Assembly (NCBI GenBank): GCA_036571765.1
Contig: BROE01000007.1
Location: 6,233,453 to 6,297,452, forward strand
Length of the DNA stretch: 64,000 nt
Reading direction: 5' to 3'
Source of the DNA: Plecoglossus altivelis
Taxonomy: Eukaryota; Chordata; Actinopteri; Osmeriformes; Plecoglossidae
Shown here: piece by piece, positions 1-12,735 of the stretch
Layout: the number at the start of each line of letters is the position of its first letter
How positions within the stretch are numbered: position 1 is the first letter of the stretch
The notes under the pieces: generated by a model
What the model was told of the DNA's origin: nothing
The model's database searches: none
The model's input: the letters and a program-made list of their open reading frames with translations, nothing else
Made by a program: the position numbers and the translations under genes

Positions 1-261
1 AAACACACGCTTATATACACACCTGGCTCTGTGGTTCTTCTATCCGTGGTGGAAGGAGTGCATGTATCTGATTCATGTATAATCTGCCATGTTGGTGGAG
101 TGATTACCTGTCATTATGCCGGGCCTTGGTTACACATGCCCCCCTCGCACGTCCTGCCGTGGTGTGTCATGGAGGCATTGCATTTCGATGTGTCACCCCT
201 GTGAACATTAAAGCTCCATGCACCTAAGCAGACCCCAGACCCCTCTGCTCTGGTCCATGCA

Positions 262-356
262 GGCCATGTTGGTCGGTCTCTACAGGAGAGGTCTGCCTAA
301 GGTCCATTCTGGCCATGTTGGTCAGTCTCTACAGGAGAGGTCTGCCTTTGGTCCAA
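262..356. repeat. 49-bp tandem duplication (two copies)
   Basis: The segment beginning GGCCATGTTGGTC at 262 is repeated from 311 with a few substitutions. Both copies contain TCTCTACAGGAGAGGTCTGCC. The bases just upstream (about 250-261) resemble the junction between the copies, so a third decayed copy is possible. Confidence 0.85.
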
Positions 357-429
357 TGCTATTGAAAGTATTTGATGGTATTTGCAAATTGGTATTTTGC
401 TTGACCTGGGTTGGTGGGAGAAGTCTAAG

Positions 430-625
430 ACTTCTTTCAATTGCTCTCCCTCTCTCCCTCCCTCTTCTCTCTCCCTCTCCTCTCTCCCTCTCCTCTCTCC
501 CTCTCTTCTCTCCCTCTCTCCCTCCCTCTCCTCTTTTCCTCTCTCCTCTCCCATTCCTCTAACTCTGTATTCCTCTCTCACTCTCGCTTTGCTCTCTCTC
601 TCCCCATCTCCTCCTCCCTCCCGTG
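430..625. repeat. CT-rich simple repeat block
   Basis: An imperfect array of CTCTCCCTC-type units spans almost 200 bp. It produces overlapping spurious frames on both strands (Ser/Leu/Pro on plus, Arg/Glu on minus), none of which looks like a gene. Confidence 0.9.
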
Positions 626-2855
626 CCTCTCTCAGTGGGTGGTTGCCTACAGAGGTCAGGACAGCTAGCAGGGGGTCCACATCAGATGAGTGTGTGTTTA
701 ACTTCTCAGTGTCTTATCAGATCCTCCACAAGGCTAAAACAGGACGTGAACGGATAAAGAGATAAGACCTCGGATTTTCAAACCGGCGTGTGTGTGTGTG
801 CGCGCGTGCCCTGTGTACGTAGAAACAGCCATTGCATGAATGAAGCTTGCCAGATTGAATTAGTTTAATATGAAACATATTGTATGTAGGTCTCAGAGTA
901 ACACTACTGGCCTGATGGGGAACATACCCTATACTTTGCCCAGGCTCTCCCCCAAAGCTCATTTTCTACACGTTTGCTACAGAAGTGAACTCTAGACAGA
1001 GCTTTGTGGCCTGGTTGTTGAAATACTGGACAGCGGGCATTTTACCGCCACTGAAGGGAGCTAGGAGCATAAGCAGTCGGCTAAAAGAAACCATGTGTGC
1101 TTCTGGCCAAATTGCCATTCACCAAAGCATGTTGTGTTTAACTGTAGTGGGTCCACTGTGATACTCGTGAAGCATTCTGGCTATCCAACACACAGGGCTG
1201 GTTAAATCTGTTCTGTGTATGTTGGCTGGAATACCACTGACGATGATTTGGTTTGATGAAGGTTGGTTGTGTGACAACAAACACACACACAAACACACTC
1301 TCACACAAAAACGCATGCAGACTAACACGCATACTGGCTAACACACACAAAGGTACACACACACACTCAGATTTACCCAAGCACAGCTTTAATAAAAGTC
1401 ACATTAACACCATGCAAGCCTGAAACATGACACTCTGGAAGACGTTCCTGCTGCAGTGAGGCAGGAATTAAGACAGGGGTCATGAGATGAGGAGGAACAC
1501 ACTTGTCAACACTCGCACGCTCCTACGCGCACGCGCTCCCTCTCTCCCATCGTGCACGCTCAGGTGCTGAGCCTTGCTCCCTCACCTTACACACCCATGC
1601 TCGCTCACACTCTCACACACACTCACCGCAGACGTACGGGAATCTTTGCCCGCCCGCCTTGTTTGGAGAGCAAATATGTGGAACACATGTCAGACTCGGG
1701 GTCAGGCGCGGTGCTCTCTGACAGAACCTGAATCAGAACCAGAACGAGGATGCTGACTCTGCCAGTCAGACTGGGCCGGGCGCTGACAGCTCACAAGCCT
1801 TTCCTTTCAGAACTTCCCAGGAACCGTGGCAACCGTAGAACCCAGAATGCCACATTTCTGTCGGGCGAACTCAAAGCCCCAGGTGATGGTGTAGGGTTGA
1901 AGTGATATATTGACAATGTCACAAAAGAACAATCAAACGGAAAAAAAACGAAGAAAGAAAGAGTTTGGTGGTGGTTGAGGTGGTGGGCTGAACCATGTTC
2001 TGATTCAGGATTGACAGGCCTCAGGAAGAGGACACAGGCAGGCAGACAAACAGAATCAAATGGCTCACTGTCTTTCCTACCAGTCTCCCTCTTCTATCTC
2101 TCTTCTTTACTCACTCAATCATCTGTGTTCCCTCGTTTCCCCTTTCTCCTCCTGCTCCTCCTTCTCTCCTTAACACCGCCCACCCTTCTCCTCCTCTCCT
2201 CCTCTCCTCCTCTCCTCCTCTCCTCCTCTCATCCGTTGTGGCTAACAGCCCAGGTCAGTTGAGAAACAGCGCTGAGGAAAGATCTTGCCTGTGCGTTTAG
2301 TTAATGTCTTTGATTTATTCATGCGAGGGTGCATCCAAGGATCCAGTTGATCAGAGCACCCTCCCCTCCTGTTCCCAGAGAGGCTGATCTGGGACTCTGG
2401 CCTCATCTTTACTGGTCTGCTGCTACAGCCCTGCACACGCTGCTGTCTGGCAGAGAGCCAGCACACACACTCTACCATTACACCTCTGTGTTTTACTGCA
2501 CCAGCCACCGTGCGTGTGCATGTTTGTGCGAATCCATGTGGATGTGTGTGCGCGTGCTTGTCTTTGTTTGCATCTGTGTGCTTGGGAGGGTGTATGTGGT
2601 CCTATGTTTGTTCTTGTGTGTGTATGTGTGTGTGTGTTTGTGTGTGTGTTTGTGTGTGTAGGCAAAATGTTTTTGTGTGCATCACAGGACTTTCAAAGTC
2701 AGCTGCTGTTCCAGAGTGTTCCACTGAAGAGCAGGTCTAATCATCTGTCTCTGTCCCAGCCCAGATAGACTACACACACATTCTGGAGGTGCTAAGTAAC
2801 ATTGACACCACTGTGTGCATGTGCGTGTGTGGGTATGTGTGTTTGCTCTCAAACA

Positions 2856-2891
2856 TGGTGTGTGTGTTTGTGCGTGTGCGTGCGTGCGTGC

Positions 2892-2930
<39 letters not shown>

Positions 2931-2940
2931 CGTGCATACA
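2856..2940. repeat. Compound (GTGC)n/(GT)n microsatellite
   Basis: GTGC tetranucleotides (about 2873-2897) run into a pure GT tract and then GTGC again. It is alternating purine-pyrimidine throughout and is simple sequence only. Confidence 0.95.
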
Positions 2941-3149
2941 CGCGGTGTGTGTATGTGTCTGTACTGAAATGTGCTATGTGTATAGCCGTGCGTCTAATCG
3001 TGTGTGTGTGTTTTATGAATGGAGTGGATCAGTTACACAGCTGGGGCTCTCATTAGACAGCTTATAAAACCTGACCCCTCTCTCTCTCTCAGTGCACAGG
3101 GTTGGCACTGCTCTCAGCCTCCAAGTGGCACGTCCATCTCCTCACCACT

Positions 3150-3240
3150 GACCCAGACCCCCAACCAGACCAGAACACAACCAGACCCCAACCAGACCAG
3201 ACCACAACCACACCAGACCCCAACTAGAACAGACAAGGCC
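3150..3240. repeat. Degenerate CCAGACC/ACCAGAC tandem array
   Basis: Units such as CCCCAACCAGACCAGA and CACAACCAGAC recur about every 10-25 bp. The plus-strand frame reads as Thr/Gln/Pro repeats, which reflects the DNA repeat and not a protein. Confidence 0.8.
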
Positions 3241-3299
3241 AGACTATCCAGACCATCCAGGAATCAGAACATCAACATCACTTGTTAAGTGTCTGGTTA

Positions 3300-4091
3300 C
3301 CTAGTTCTTTGGCTTGTCACACTGTGAAATACCAACTCAACTCCTCATGCTAATATAGCTTGTCCAAAACAGTGCACTGTTGCTGTTCAGATAGAAAGAG
3401 AGAGAGAAACAAAATAACCTAATGGCAGAGAGACAGTGAAACAGAGGCAGAGAGAGTAGAGTTTCATTGTGTGTTGAAAATATTTTCTCAAAGTATCTGG
3501 AGATATGCTTCGGGGGAGTACAGTTAGATTTTGATCTAAGGCTCTGGTTTGGCCTGGACAATAGAGGATCAAACCCAGACGCTCGTTTTCCGCCTCCCTC
3601 CTCTCCTGAGCTAAACCTCCTACATTACCCAGACTCATCTCACCAGGGACAGGCCTCCATCCAGGAGTAGATACCATAGGTTAGCTTATTTATGACTTGA
3701 TCAGGCCAGCCCAGTCATAAAGCAGAGCGTTTTCAAAGTTCATGAAGTCTTCAGGCATAAATCTTCAGAGTTAGCTGAGATGGTGTGAGGTCCTGGACCA
3801 GCCTGGTCCAGCCTTTGCTCCAGGTTCTGTTCCAACCTGTTTTCCAGACAGGACCTTGTTGGAATGGGCTGCGGTGTGTCACACCTTCTGAGTAGGGTTA
3901 TGGAAGTCATAACCTCCTCCCCTCTGGTGCACTCTCCTCCTTCTCCAGTCCTTTCCTGGCTCCTCTCTCCTGTTCTCTTCCCTCCTCCCCTCTAACCTAG
4001 TTAGTATCAGATGACATGTAGGAGACTGAGTGTTTGTGAACAAGCTGACTGCTTCCAGGAACAGTGCTCTCCTTTGAAAACTGTTCACTTC

Positions 4092-4155
<64 letters not shown>

Positions 4156-5450
4156 AACATGGAGGAAAGCAAGTTTGTGGACATTGTATCACCTCTCCTG
4201 TGACCCCCACGTCCCTCCACACCCCCTCCCCTCTCCCTCGCTCGCCCCCCTCTCCCTCTCCCTCTGACCCCCACCACCTTGTGATGCCCAGCCAACACAA
4301 ACACAGCCAGGCGTCAACGCTCCGGTTACCATGGTGAGCGTTACGTTCGCAGCAGGGGTCCTGAACAGTTCCGAGCGAGAGGTAATATTGGGTCCTGTTT
4401 GGGAGCCACTCTATCTGTAAAGGGGAGGGGGGGCTGGTGGAGTGAACCAACAGAACAACCCTGTTAGCATTGAGGCGAGAAAGTGATGCTAACACATGGT
4501 GTCACCGTACGAGTCAGGCCAAACAAAGAGGTGTGTGTGTGGGTGTGTGTGTGTGTATGTGTGTCCAAGACCCATTACCAGTATGCTAAGGGGTAATGAG
4601 AAGGGATATTGCTTCAGGAGGTGTAATTACCTCAAACTAACATGGAGAAAAAGCCTTCTGGCGCCTGCAGGACAAATATGAAACACATAGATATGACTTT
4701 GTCTTCCTCTGCTGAGAGTGTGTGTGTCAGGGTGTGTGAAAGACAGACCCAGAGAGTAACAGAGAGAGAGAGGCTGACAAAAACAGTGGGTGTGCACTTT
4801 TGGGACTTCTGTTTAATGCTGAATCCTGGCTCAAGAATGGGTCTCTCCTTAAACAGTCTCTCCCCCTTCACTATCTCCTCCTTCTTTCTCCTCCGTCACT
4901 GTATCTCACTCCGCAGACGTACTTTGACCTTGAGACTGCCAGACTTTTCTTTTTAATATCAAATGCTGTCCATCCCTCTGTCCCTCTATCCATCCCTCTA
5001 TCCATCCCTCTATCCCTCCCTCTCTCCTTGCAGGGTTGGACTGGACATCATCCTACTATGGTTTCAATGACAACATCTGTTGCATTTACTGTCAAATCCT
5101 TGGCTTTGACCCATTCCTATAAATCCCTTATCCCTAACTAGACTAGCCAGGTAGGGCCTCCGGGGGCCACAGTGAGCTGCCAACCCAAAAACATGGGTCC
5201 TGTGGTCACCATGCCGACCTTTAGAGACATTACAGCTGGCTCCCAGCATTTGAGAACCTCATTGTGCTGATGTCATTTCCACATTGGGGACAGTCTATCA
5301 GTCCATCACACCCATGAGCTGTTTGCAGGAGCTGTATCAGGGGGCAATATCGGGGAGCTGTGATTGGCTCATCTGTCCCTCATAAAGCAGGAGGTTCTGC
5401 AGTCACTTGTTGTCACTCCGCCAAGCTAGAGTTACTTAACTGCTAACAGG
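3300..5450. other. Non-genic sequence
   Basis: Mostly unique sequence, with a (GA)n tract at 4096-4153 and CT/CCAT-rich patches near 4200-4270 and 4970-5030. An acceptor-like TCTCCTTGCAG occurs near 5030, but no matching donor or conserved frame follows. Confidence 0.65.
4096..4153. repeat. (GA)n microsatellite, about 58 bp
   Basis: A nearly pure GA run on the plus strand, flanked by unique sequence. The homopurine/homopyrimidine tract with mirror symmetry could form triplex DNA. Confidence 0.97.
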
Positions 5451-5455
<5 letters not shown>

Positions 5456-5516
<61 letters not shown>

Positions 5517-5530
5517 CTGTGTGTGTGTGA
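5456..5530. repeat. (TG)n microsatellite
   Basis: A long TG run to 5512, interrupted by GCGTCTG, followed by a short second TG run. Confidence 0.97.
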
Positions 5531-5844
5531 ACAGCCTGACTGGGCCAATAGGCTTCGGACCAGAGGGAGGGTGCGACAGAGCGAAGAAGAGAGGGAGAAG
5601 GATCAAGGGAGACGGAGAAAGGGGGGGAGTTAAGGAGAAGAATAAAGGGGGAGGGAAGGAGGGGCCAAAGGAATGGGGGAAAAGTAGAGTCCCTCTCCTC
5701 CCCCTCTGGTACTGCTTTATGGTCATCTCTGTTATGGTCATCATATCATGTCATCATTCAGTCCCAACATGCTGAGGAGTTTACGATCTGTCCCAGTGGC
5801 CTGTGAGCAACATTATGAGGGAGACTGAATCTGAGATTAAGTTC

Positions 5845-6290
5845 GGGCTAGGGCTATAGCTGATACTGGGCTAGGGCTGGTGCTATAGCTAATACTGGGC
5901 TAGGGCTATAGCTGATACTGGGCTAGGGCTGGTGCTATAGCTAATACTGGGCTAGGGCTATAGCTGATACTGGGCCAGGGCTATAGCTGATGCTGGGTTA
6001 TAGCTGATACTGGGCCAGGGCTATAGCTGATGCTGGGTTATAGCTGATACTGGGTTAGGGCTATAGCTGATGCTGGGTTATAGCTGATGCTGGGCTAGGG
6101 CTATAGCTGATGCTGGGTTAGGGTTATAGCTGATGCTGGGCTAGGGCTATAGCTGATGCTGTGTTAGGGTTATAGCTGATGCTGGGTTAGGGCTATAGCT
6201 GATGCTGGGTTATAGCTGGTGCTGGGCTAGGGCTATAGCTGATGCTGGGTTAGGGCTATAGCTGATGCTGGGTTATAGCTGGTGCTGGGG
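5845..6290. repeat. Minisatellite, AGCTGATGCTGGG(TTAGGGCT)ATAG family
   Basis: About 445 bp of tandem units. Each carries TATAGCTGATGCTGGG or the earlier variant TATAGCTGATACTGGG, joined by either GCTAGGGC or a shorter TTATAGC link. The first part alternates ATACTGGG and GGTGCTATAGCTAATACTGGG forms. The later part is more homogeneous, with a shortened unit. No frame resembles a protein. Confidence 0.95.
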
Positions 6291-8114
6291 TTGGTTGTTG
6301 GAGCAGAGACTGGAGCTGAAACTTGAGGATGGGGTTGGGGGTGAAAGTCAAACAGTGGCCCATGCATCTCTGGATCTTCTCAGGGATGCTTGACTGTATC
6401 CTGGACAAATGCTCCCCACTGGTTTATCCCTCCAGCCCCTTACTCGCTAACCCACAGGTCATTAACCAGTTCAACTCAGGATCAGGTGCGTCTGACTGTT
6501 GCTGGAGGGCGCCTCAGAAGCAGCTGGAGCCTGGAAATGTCAGCAGGGAGTCAGAGATGGCAGGGAGATAAAAGTGGACCTGAGTGACTGCTAATAATCA
6601 TGTGGCGTGTAAAATGAAGCAGGAGCGAGGGAGCGCCTTCTCTCTGGAACAACGTGGACTTGCATTAAGATGTTCTGGCATCTGCCTGGCCCGGTCTCTG
6701 GCCTTCAGACAGGGGTTTTTTCCCTACAGAAGGGAAGGATGTTTGCCTGTGGAGAAGGGTTCGCTGACTCGCTGACCCACTGTTTCCTGGGCAACCATGT
6801 TTCCACCGCCACCATAGTTATTCATGTATGTGTGACCACTTGGACAAACACAAGACCACAAAGCAGGCCTCTGGGCAGATCAGCTCTGGAATCAGTCAGT
6901 CAAACTAGCAGTAATATGCAGAGCAGGGTATGCGAATCATGTTTACGTTGCCTGTCTTGCGTGTCGAATGGGAAATCCCTTTGAAACCGTTTGGATTTCT
7001 GTTTGTGTTGAAGTTGTTGGAGATAGAGTTGGTTGTGTCGCATCAGTTGCTAGGCTGGAGGATAACAATAGGACCTGCACCTGGCAGGGTTAGGGTTACA
7101 TTTGAGGCAAGATAATTGCTAAGTCCAAGACAAAAAATATCAGTTCTTAAGTAAGTACATTAGACTCTCTCTCCTTGTCCCCCCACCCGCTCGTTCTTGC
7201 ACGCCAGGAGAAACTCTTTTGCTTCAAATCCCCCGCTCTCCTTCTCTTTCTCCCCCTCTCCCCCCTCCCCTCTCTCCTTCCTCTCCACAGACTCTGTCTA
7301 TAATCTATCATTCACCTCATAAATACCAACAGGGGACCTGAACAAGAGACAAATTGCTGCACTGAGTTTTCCAGGGCCAATCATCCAGAGTGTTAATTAG
7401 AAGGCTGACATCTATAGGCAGGATAGACGCACCTGTTAATGATGTCACAGTGTCTAAAACAGCTACTGGACCAATTATGGTCAACAGGACTGTGTTCCTT
7501 GTTTTACAGAAGGAAGGACTGCAGGCCTCAGATTGTTGCTCCTGGATGGCAGATTGTTTGTTTTCAATGAATAGCAATTTGCTCTGCTGGACGCATGAAA
7601 AGTCAAACTCGCAGAAATCAGAAATCACTCCATGCACATCACACATGCTAGCATTCACATGCACACACCACATCACACACACACACATTGTTTTTATGTG
7701 GCCCCCAGGTTCACTCGCAGTTCATGGCCTGTTATCCACAGATCAAGTGTTAAATAAAGGGTGATAATAACCTGGCCCTGGACTCCCTCTCCCTCCAGTC
7801 TTGGCAGAAAGGGCAAGCTAATAAATCAGACCTCTATTTTGCACAGTCATCAACAGTTTTAATCACTCCTATTAGTCGTCCAGTATCCTAAACGTCATCT
7901 AATCCACTAAAAGGGCCTGTGAAGGAGGGCAGGTCCTCACACCTAATGTCTCCCCAGTGGGCTGCAGTGGGCGCCTGGGCTCGTTCAGGCAGACCAGCTC
8001 CTCAGCACGGGGGAGCCACAAGAGAAGTCGCTCACAGAGAAGTGAGCCAGGGTACCATGGTTACCGTGGCGGTGGCAGTGAGATAAATGTGTCACTAAAG
8101 TGATTGTGTGCATG

Positions 8115-8173
<59 letters not shown>

Positions 8174-9430
8174 GTTTGTGTGTGTGTGTGCTACAGATAA
8201 ACGACCATGGCTGTGACTTGCCACACTATGCCTGCTTCCTCTACCCCTCCATCATGTCACCTCCACTGTTGTTCAATGGATCTAATAACAGTGGATAAAG
8301 GTGCTCCACCATAAGCCCTGCTTCACCTCTAAGGAAAACATACAACTATGTTCTCTGTTGGAGGCTGATGTATTGTGCTTGAGCCTAATGTTCTTTATTT
8401 CTCTCTGTCTGTTTTTGATCACTCATCTTTCTTTCTCTCTATACATGAACAGACAATCCTCTCTTGCACAATAACTTTGTACCCGCCCCCCTTCTCCCTC
8501 CTCCACACACCCACATACGCGCGCACACACACTTGGGCTCCCAACAGTCAGTTTGATCAACCGAGTCCCTCCCACAGTGACTTCCTGCTTCCTGGCCAAC
8601 CAGAGGGTCCCATGCTGGGCCCAGGCAGTCTCTCAGCACGGGCGAGGTCTGATGACCTCATAATGATTGTGGCCAGAGCTCCCCAGCATCTCCTAATAAA
8701 GAGCCAACCATGGCCAGGAGGCTGAGGCCCCGAAGGCTGAGTCCCCAAAGGCTGCAGCCAGGGAGACTGAAGTCTGGCTTTAACAGCAGGCTGGGCTATG
8801 TGCTTCTCAACATAACCTGTTGCTTGTCAGTTTTGGGGCGTCTTTACGTATCCGGAATTGCAAGTGATGTTTGGAGAAGAATTGCCCCCAAGACTAGACT
8901 GTCAATTGTTCAATATTTATGTATAGAACATGTTATAAAATGACAATGGTTGACCAAAATGCTGTACAAGAGGTGACATGTCACAGACAATCAAGCACTC
9001 AACAACAGGGAGATGCAAGATACGAGAGATTAGAACTCAGGCTGTGTTGATAAGTATTATGGGCTTCGATTCTTGATTGTTTCCCTATATTCTCACCTCC
9101 CCAGGTCCAACACAGACCCAGTGTTCCTGCCCGCTGACCCGTCATCCCTCCCTATGTTTGTCTAACTCTGTGGACCCCAGCCACAGTCTCCCCTACCGGG
9201 ACCCTCCGGTCCCTGGGCCAGTCACGCTCCCTGGCAGGCCGGTGGTCTTCATTAAAGAGCCTGGGTGTTAAAGTAGCAGCGTGACCCTCCTGAGCTAGCG
9301 ATGATCACGCTTGAGCAGGGCCGGCCTGGCTTTGGACCACACCCCCAAGACCTGCAGGGTTTACGGCAAGCTCCCAGCACTCTGCTCTCTGCTGGGACAC
9401 AGCACAGGCAGACCGTAGCTGCTGTTTTAA
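6291..9430. other. Non-genic, largely unique sequence
   Basis: No gene recognised. Unique, moderate-GC sequence occupies about 6300-7170 and 7740-8100. A CT-rich block lies at about 7160-7290 and a (TG)n tract at 8117-8190. Near 6463-6490 there is a 28-bp acceptor/donor-bounded segment, too short to support as an exon. Some unique blocks could be regulatory, but sequence alone cannot show this. Confidence 0.6.
8117..8190. repeat. (TG)n microsatellite
   Basis: TG repeats run to 8168, then an interrupted GTTTGTGTG extension. Confidence 0.97.
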
Positions 9431-9433
9431 GGC

Positions 9434-9434
<1 letters not shown>

Positions 9435-9481
<47 letters not shown>
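9435..9481. repeat. (GT)n microsatellite
   Basis: A pure GT run of about 46 bp. Confidence 0.97.
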
Positions 9482-9483
<2 letters not shown>

Positions 9484-9673
9484 AATGTGTACATGTGTGC
9501 GCATGGTTTCTCATGATAAAGTTTTCGATTTTCTAACGTATTTCATCAGTACAACCAGAGTACAGCATTAAGTCAGTACAGCAAAGTACAGTACTGATAG
9601 AATTATTTTCTTCCCTAGTGAAGCCAGCTTTGTCCTCAGACAGGATACTAACACGAAATACAGAAACAGAAAA

Positions 9674-9674
<1 letters not shown>

Positions 9675-9720
<46 letters not shown>

Positions 9721-9721
9721 A
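9675..9721. repeat. Compound (TC)n(AC)n microsatellite
   Basis: TC repeats to about 9696 switch directly to CA repeats ending at 9720. Confidence 0.97.
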
Positions 9722-11190
9722 TCTACGCAGAGACAGACAAGTTTGCTCTCCCATAAAGCAGTGCTGGGTGCGAGACTGACTGTCATCTTTATGGCCTGCA
9801 GCCTCCCTTTGAGGAAAGCGTTCACTCCGAGCGTGTAAATCACTCGATAAAGTGTTACTGGGTCACCATAACGACAGGGGGAGAAGAAAGAGGGGAACAT
9901 TAGAGGGATGTGAAGGGTTGAAAGCCCGGGGGGGGGGAAGGGATAAACGAGTGTCTGACCTGACCTGAGAGAGTGTGCTACCCAGTCTACCAGTGAAGGG
10001 ATGAGAGGAGAGGAGGGGGAACAGACAGGGGGGGGTGAATGGAGTCGAAGTTACCTGGAGAGAGTGACAGAGAAAGAAGGAGGGATGGAGAAGGAAGGCA
10101 ACAGGCGGACCAAGGAGAGCAAGAGTATTCAGGCGCAGCATACCATGGAGATTTGGAGTCTGTGTGAGAGAGAGAATTCGACAGAGAAACGGAGAGAGAG
10201 AGTACGTAAGAGACAGAAAGAGTGGACAGTTCCTAACAGTTGTTTAGTACATCGTGTTCTCTTCAAGGAAGAGATGGCCCACGCTCAATATGATGCCTGC
10301 TGTGTAAATATGCAGCGACTGTGTCATTTACTGGAAAGCATATGTGTTTGAGAAGGAGAGAATAGGCCGAAGGAAGATGAAGTGAGAGAGGGAGAGAGAG
10401 AGAGGGAGCAGAGAGAGAAAGATACAAAGGGGATTATGAAAGATTATGCTTTTTCCCTCATCTTCCAAAAACATGTGAGATTTCGTTACAGTTCAACATG
10501 GCAGCCTGGTGAAATATCGATTGGTCCATGGGATTTGAATGAGTCATGCATCCACAGGCAGAATGAAAGCAATCTGTACTTCTGCTAGAAAGCAAGACTG
10601 TACTTTGTTTACTGAAAATGCATCTCTGCTTTGTAAATGTCCTCATAGCATATGTGTGGATAGGGGCTATCCGTTGGACCAGAGACTGTCAGAGTGGAGA
10701 AGGTGTTTATAACAGCACCAGTTAAACACACACACACCTTCACATTCAACCTCCAGGTGTTTGCCCCAAAAATCTGTTTACCTGGACGACCACGGCGGTT
10801 GTTAACGGTGCTGTCAAGGCGAGAAGGTGGTTGCCAACAGCAGCTAACGACGTCTGGGTCATCAAGGGTTCAAAGGGCCACTTTAAACGGTCTCACTTCC
10901 TGATTGCAGTGACCTCATCCCTATTTCAATCAGACCAACCAATCAAGAGGAAGCCTAATGAAAATCTATTTTCAATCTATATTTTTAGACGGGAAGTCGC
11001 TTGGACGACTCCATGTCCTGCTCTTGCATCAGGGCCAGACAGGGTCCTATTAATCCTTGTGGTAACTGGAGAACTCCATGACTTAGTCTGACAGTGTAGC
11101 AGAAAGGGTGGGGAACATGACAGTCCTGGAGACTAATAGTATGTGATGTTTCCAGAGCCTTCAGGTAACATTTCACAGCATTCTCAATCG

Positions 11191-11257
<67 letters not shown>

Positions 11258-11333
11258 GCTCTCTCTCGCTCGCTCTCTCTCTCTCCTTGTCGCTCTCCCT
11301 GTCTCTCTCTCTCCCTCTCTCTTGCTTGTTTTT
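11191..11333. repeat. Compound (CT)n(AT)n(CT)n microsatellite
   Basis: A CT run is followed by about 40 bp of pure AT (11214-11254), then CT/CGCT-rich sequence. The AT core is self-complementary and could extrude as a cruciform. Confidence 0.95.
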
Positions 11334-11921
11334 AGGTTTGCGTCCATGTTTGCAAAGTTTGGTGACGCCTCAGTTGAGATGTGGTTTTTGGGCTATATTT
11401 CTCCTGCACCTCTTCCAAGAGAACACATGATCTAAAAGAGGAGGTTCTGCTCATGGGAGAGTCTTCATGTCTGTATTGAACTGTAAGAATAATATACTGC
11501 AGTAGCCCGTTGGTCTGTAGTCAATTTGGGTAAACTGCTATGGATGCCTCTCTCTTTTCTACCCTTCTTTCTCTTGCTTTCTGTATTTCTCTTTTTCTTT
11601 CTCTCTCTCGCTGTCTGTCTGTCTCTCGCTGTCTCTCCCCACAGTGAGGCAGTCCTCCCTCGTTAAACAACTCTGTGAGTGTTTCTGTTGGCCAGCTGTA
11701 CCAGTCACTTCCCCTCTGTCTCATCTTCCTGGAACACGCGGCGCTCCATCACACCCTGTTTGGACAGTCAGATGTCCTACTGCCTGTTTTCATAGCTGTG
11801 TGAGTGTGTGTGCGTGCTCATGTTGGTGTTTCTGCACAAGGCCTATTACGTGCAAAAGTGTGTGTGTGAGGGTGTATGTGTGTGCCTGTGCTTACTTGCT
11901 GACAAGCATGCCTCTTTGGAT

Positions 11922-11923
<2 letters not shown>

Positions 11924-11956
<33 letters not shown>

Positions 11957-11990
11957 CGCGTGCGTGCGTGTGCGTGCGTGTGTGTGTTTA
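11924..11990. repeat. (GT)n/(GTGC)n microsatellite
   Basis: GT repeats to about 11954, then GCGTGCGTG units. Confidence 0.95.
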
Positions 11991-12364
11991 GTACACACTG
12001 CACCAGTATAATCCACCCCTTAGCCACCACTGTGCCAGTGGTTCTGCATGTCCAGAAGGATGTTGATGCTATTATTGTAATGATGCCCAAGATAAACGTT
12101 GTCTCGAGAACTTACTCACTCAGACTGGCTAAGGGGATGGGCAGACCTTTCTGCGTCACCTTCCCTTGATTCCAGACATCAATACGGAAGTAAAACGTGT
12201 CCTTATCCGATCCCTCACTCATCCAAATCTGTACTGTCCTTCCCTCTCTTTTCTTCCCACACTCTTATCCCTCCCCTCAACTCTTCTCTGGATTATTCTT
12301 TATTCGCTCTGTCAACCTCACCCCACAGTCCTACTTCCCTTCTCCTTTGGCCTTGTCTCTTCTC

Positions 12365-12735
12365 ACTTCTCTTCTTTGTTCTCCTCTCTCCTCCTCTCTC
12401 CTCTCCATTTCTCTCCTCTGGTCTCCACATCTCTCCTCTCCACATCTCTCCTCTCCACTTCTCTTCTCTCCTCCTCTCTCCTCTGGTCTGGACTGGTCTC
12501 CACTTCTCTTCTCTCTTCTGGTCCCCTAGTCTTTCCTCTCCTCCTCTCTCCTCTGGTCTCCTCTTCTCTCCTCTGGTCATCCGGTCTTTCCTCTCCTCCT
12601 CTCTCCTCCGGTCTCCTCTCCTTATCTCTCCTCTGTTCTCCACTTCTCTCCTCTCCTCTTCTCTCCTCTGTTCTCCACTGCTCTCCTCTCTCCTCTGGTC
12701 CCCACTTCTCTCCTCTCCTCCTCTCTCTCTAGAAG
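12365..12735. repeat. CT-rich minisatellite (CTCCTCTGGTCTCC units)
   Basis: Tandem imperfect units of about 20-30 bp are built from TCTCTCCTCT, CTCCTCTGGTC and CCACTTCTCTCC. They give a 226-codon open frame on the plus strand rich in Ser/Leu/Pro and an Arg/Glu-rich frame on the minus strand. Both are repeat artefacts. Confidence 0.9.

Larger units (their letters stand above)
1..2790. other. Non-genic sequence with pyrimidine-rich tracts
   Basis: I see no credible gene here. Open frames on both strands are low-complexity (Ser/Leu/Pro-rich from CT tracts, Cys/Val-rich from GT tracts). Contents include a 49-bp tandem duplication near 262-356, a CT-rich block at about 430-625, a second CT block at about 2085-2230 and scattered CA/GT runs. 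The rest is unique sequence without recognisable coding potential. Confidence 0.7.

Noticed and set aside
2510..3056. Cys/Val-rich frames
   Set aside because: Translations of GT repeats (TGT GTG), also seen near 5450, 8104, 9301, 11924 and 20935. They are not cysteine-rich proteins.
6463..6490. Possible 28-bp exon between CCCACAG and GTGCGT
   Set aside because: Too short, no conserved protein, and no partner exons in this region.
11644..11674. Possible 31-bp exon between CCCCACAG and GTGAGTG
   Set aside because: Good splice signals but no flanking exons or conserved frame. GTGAGTG is common in GT-rich DNA.
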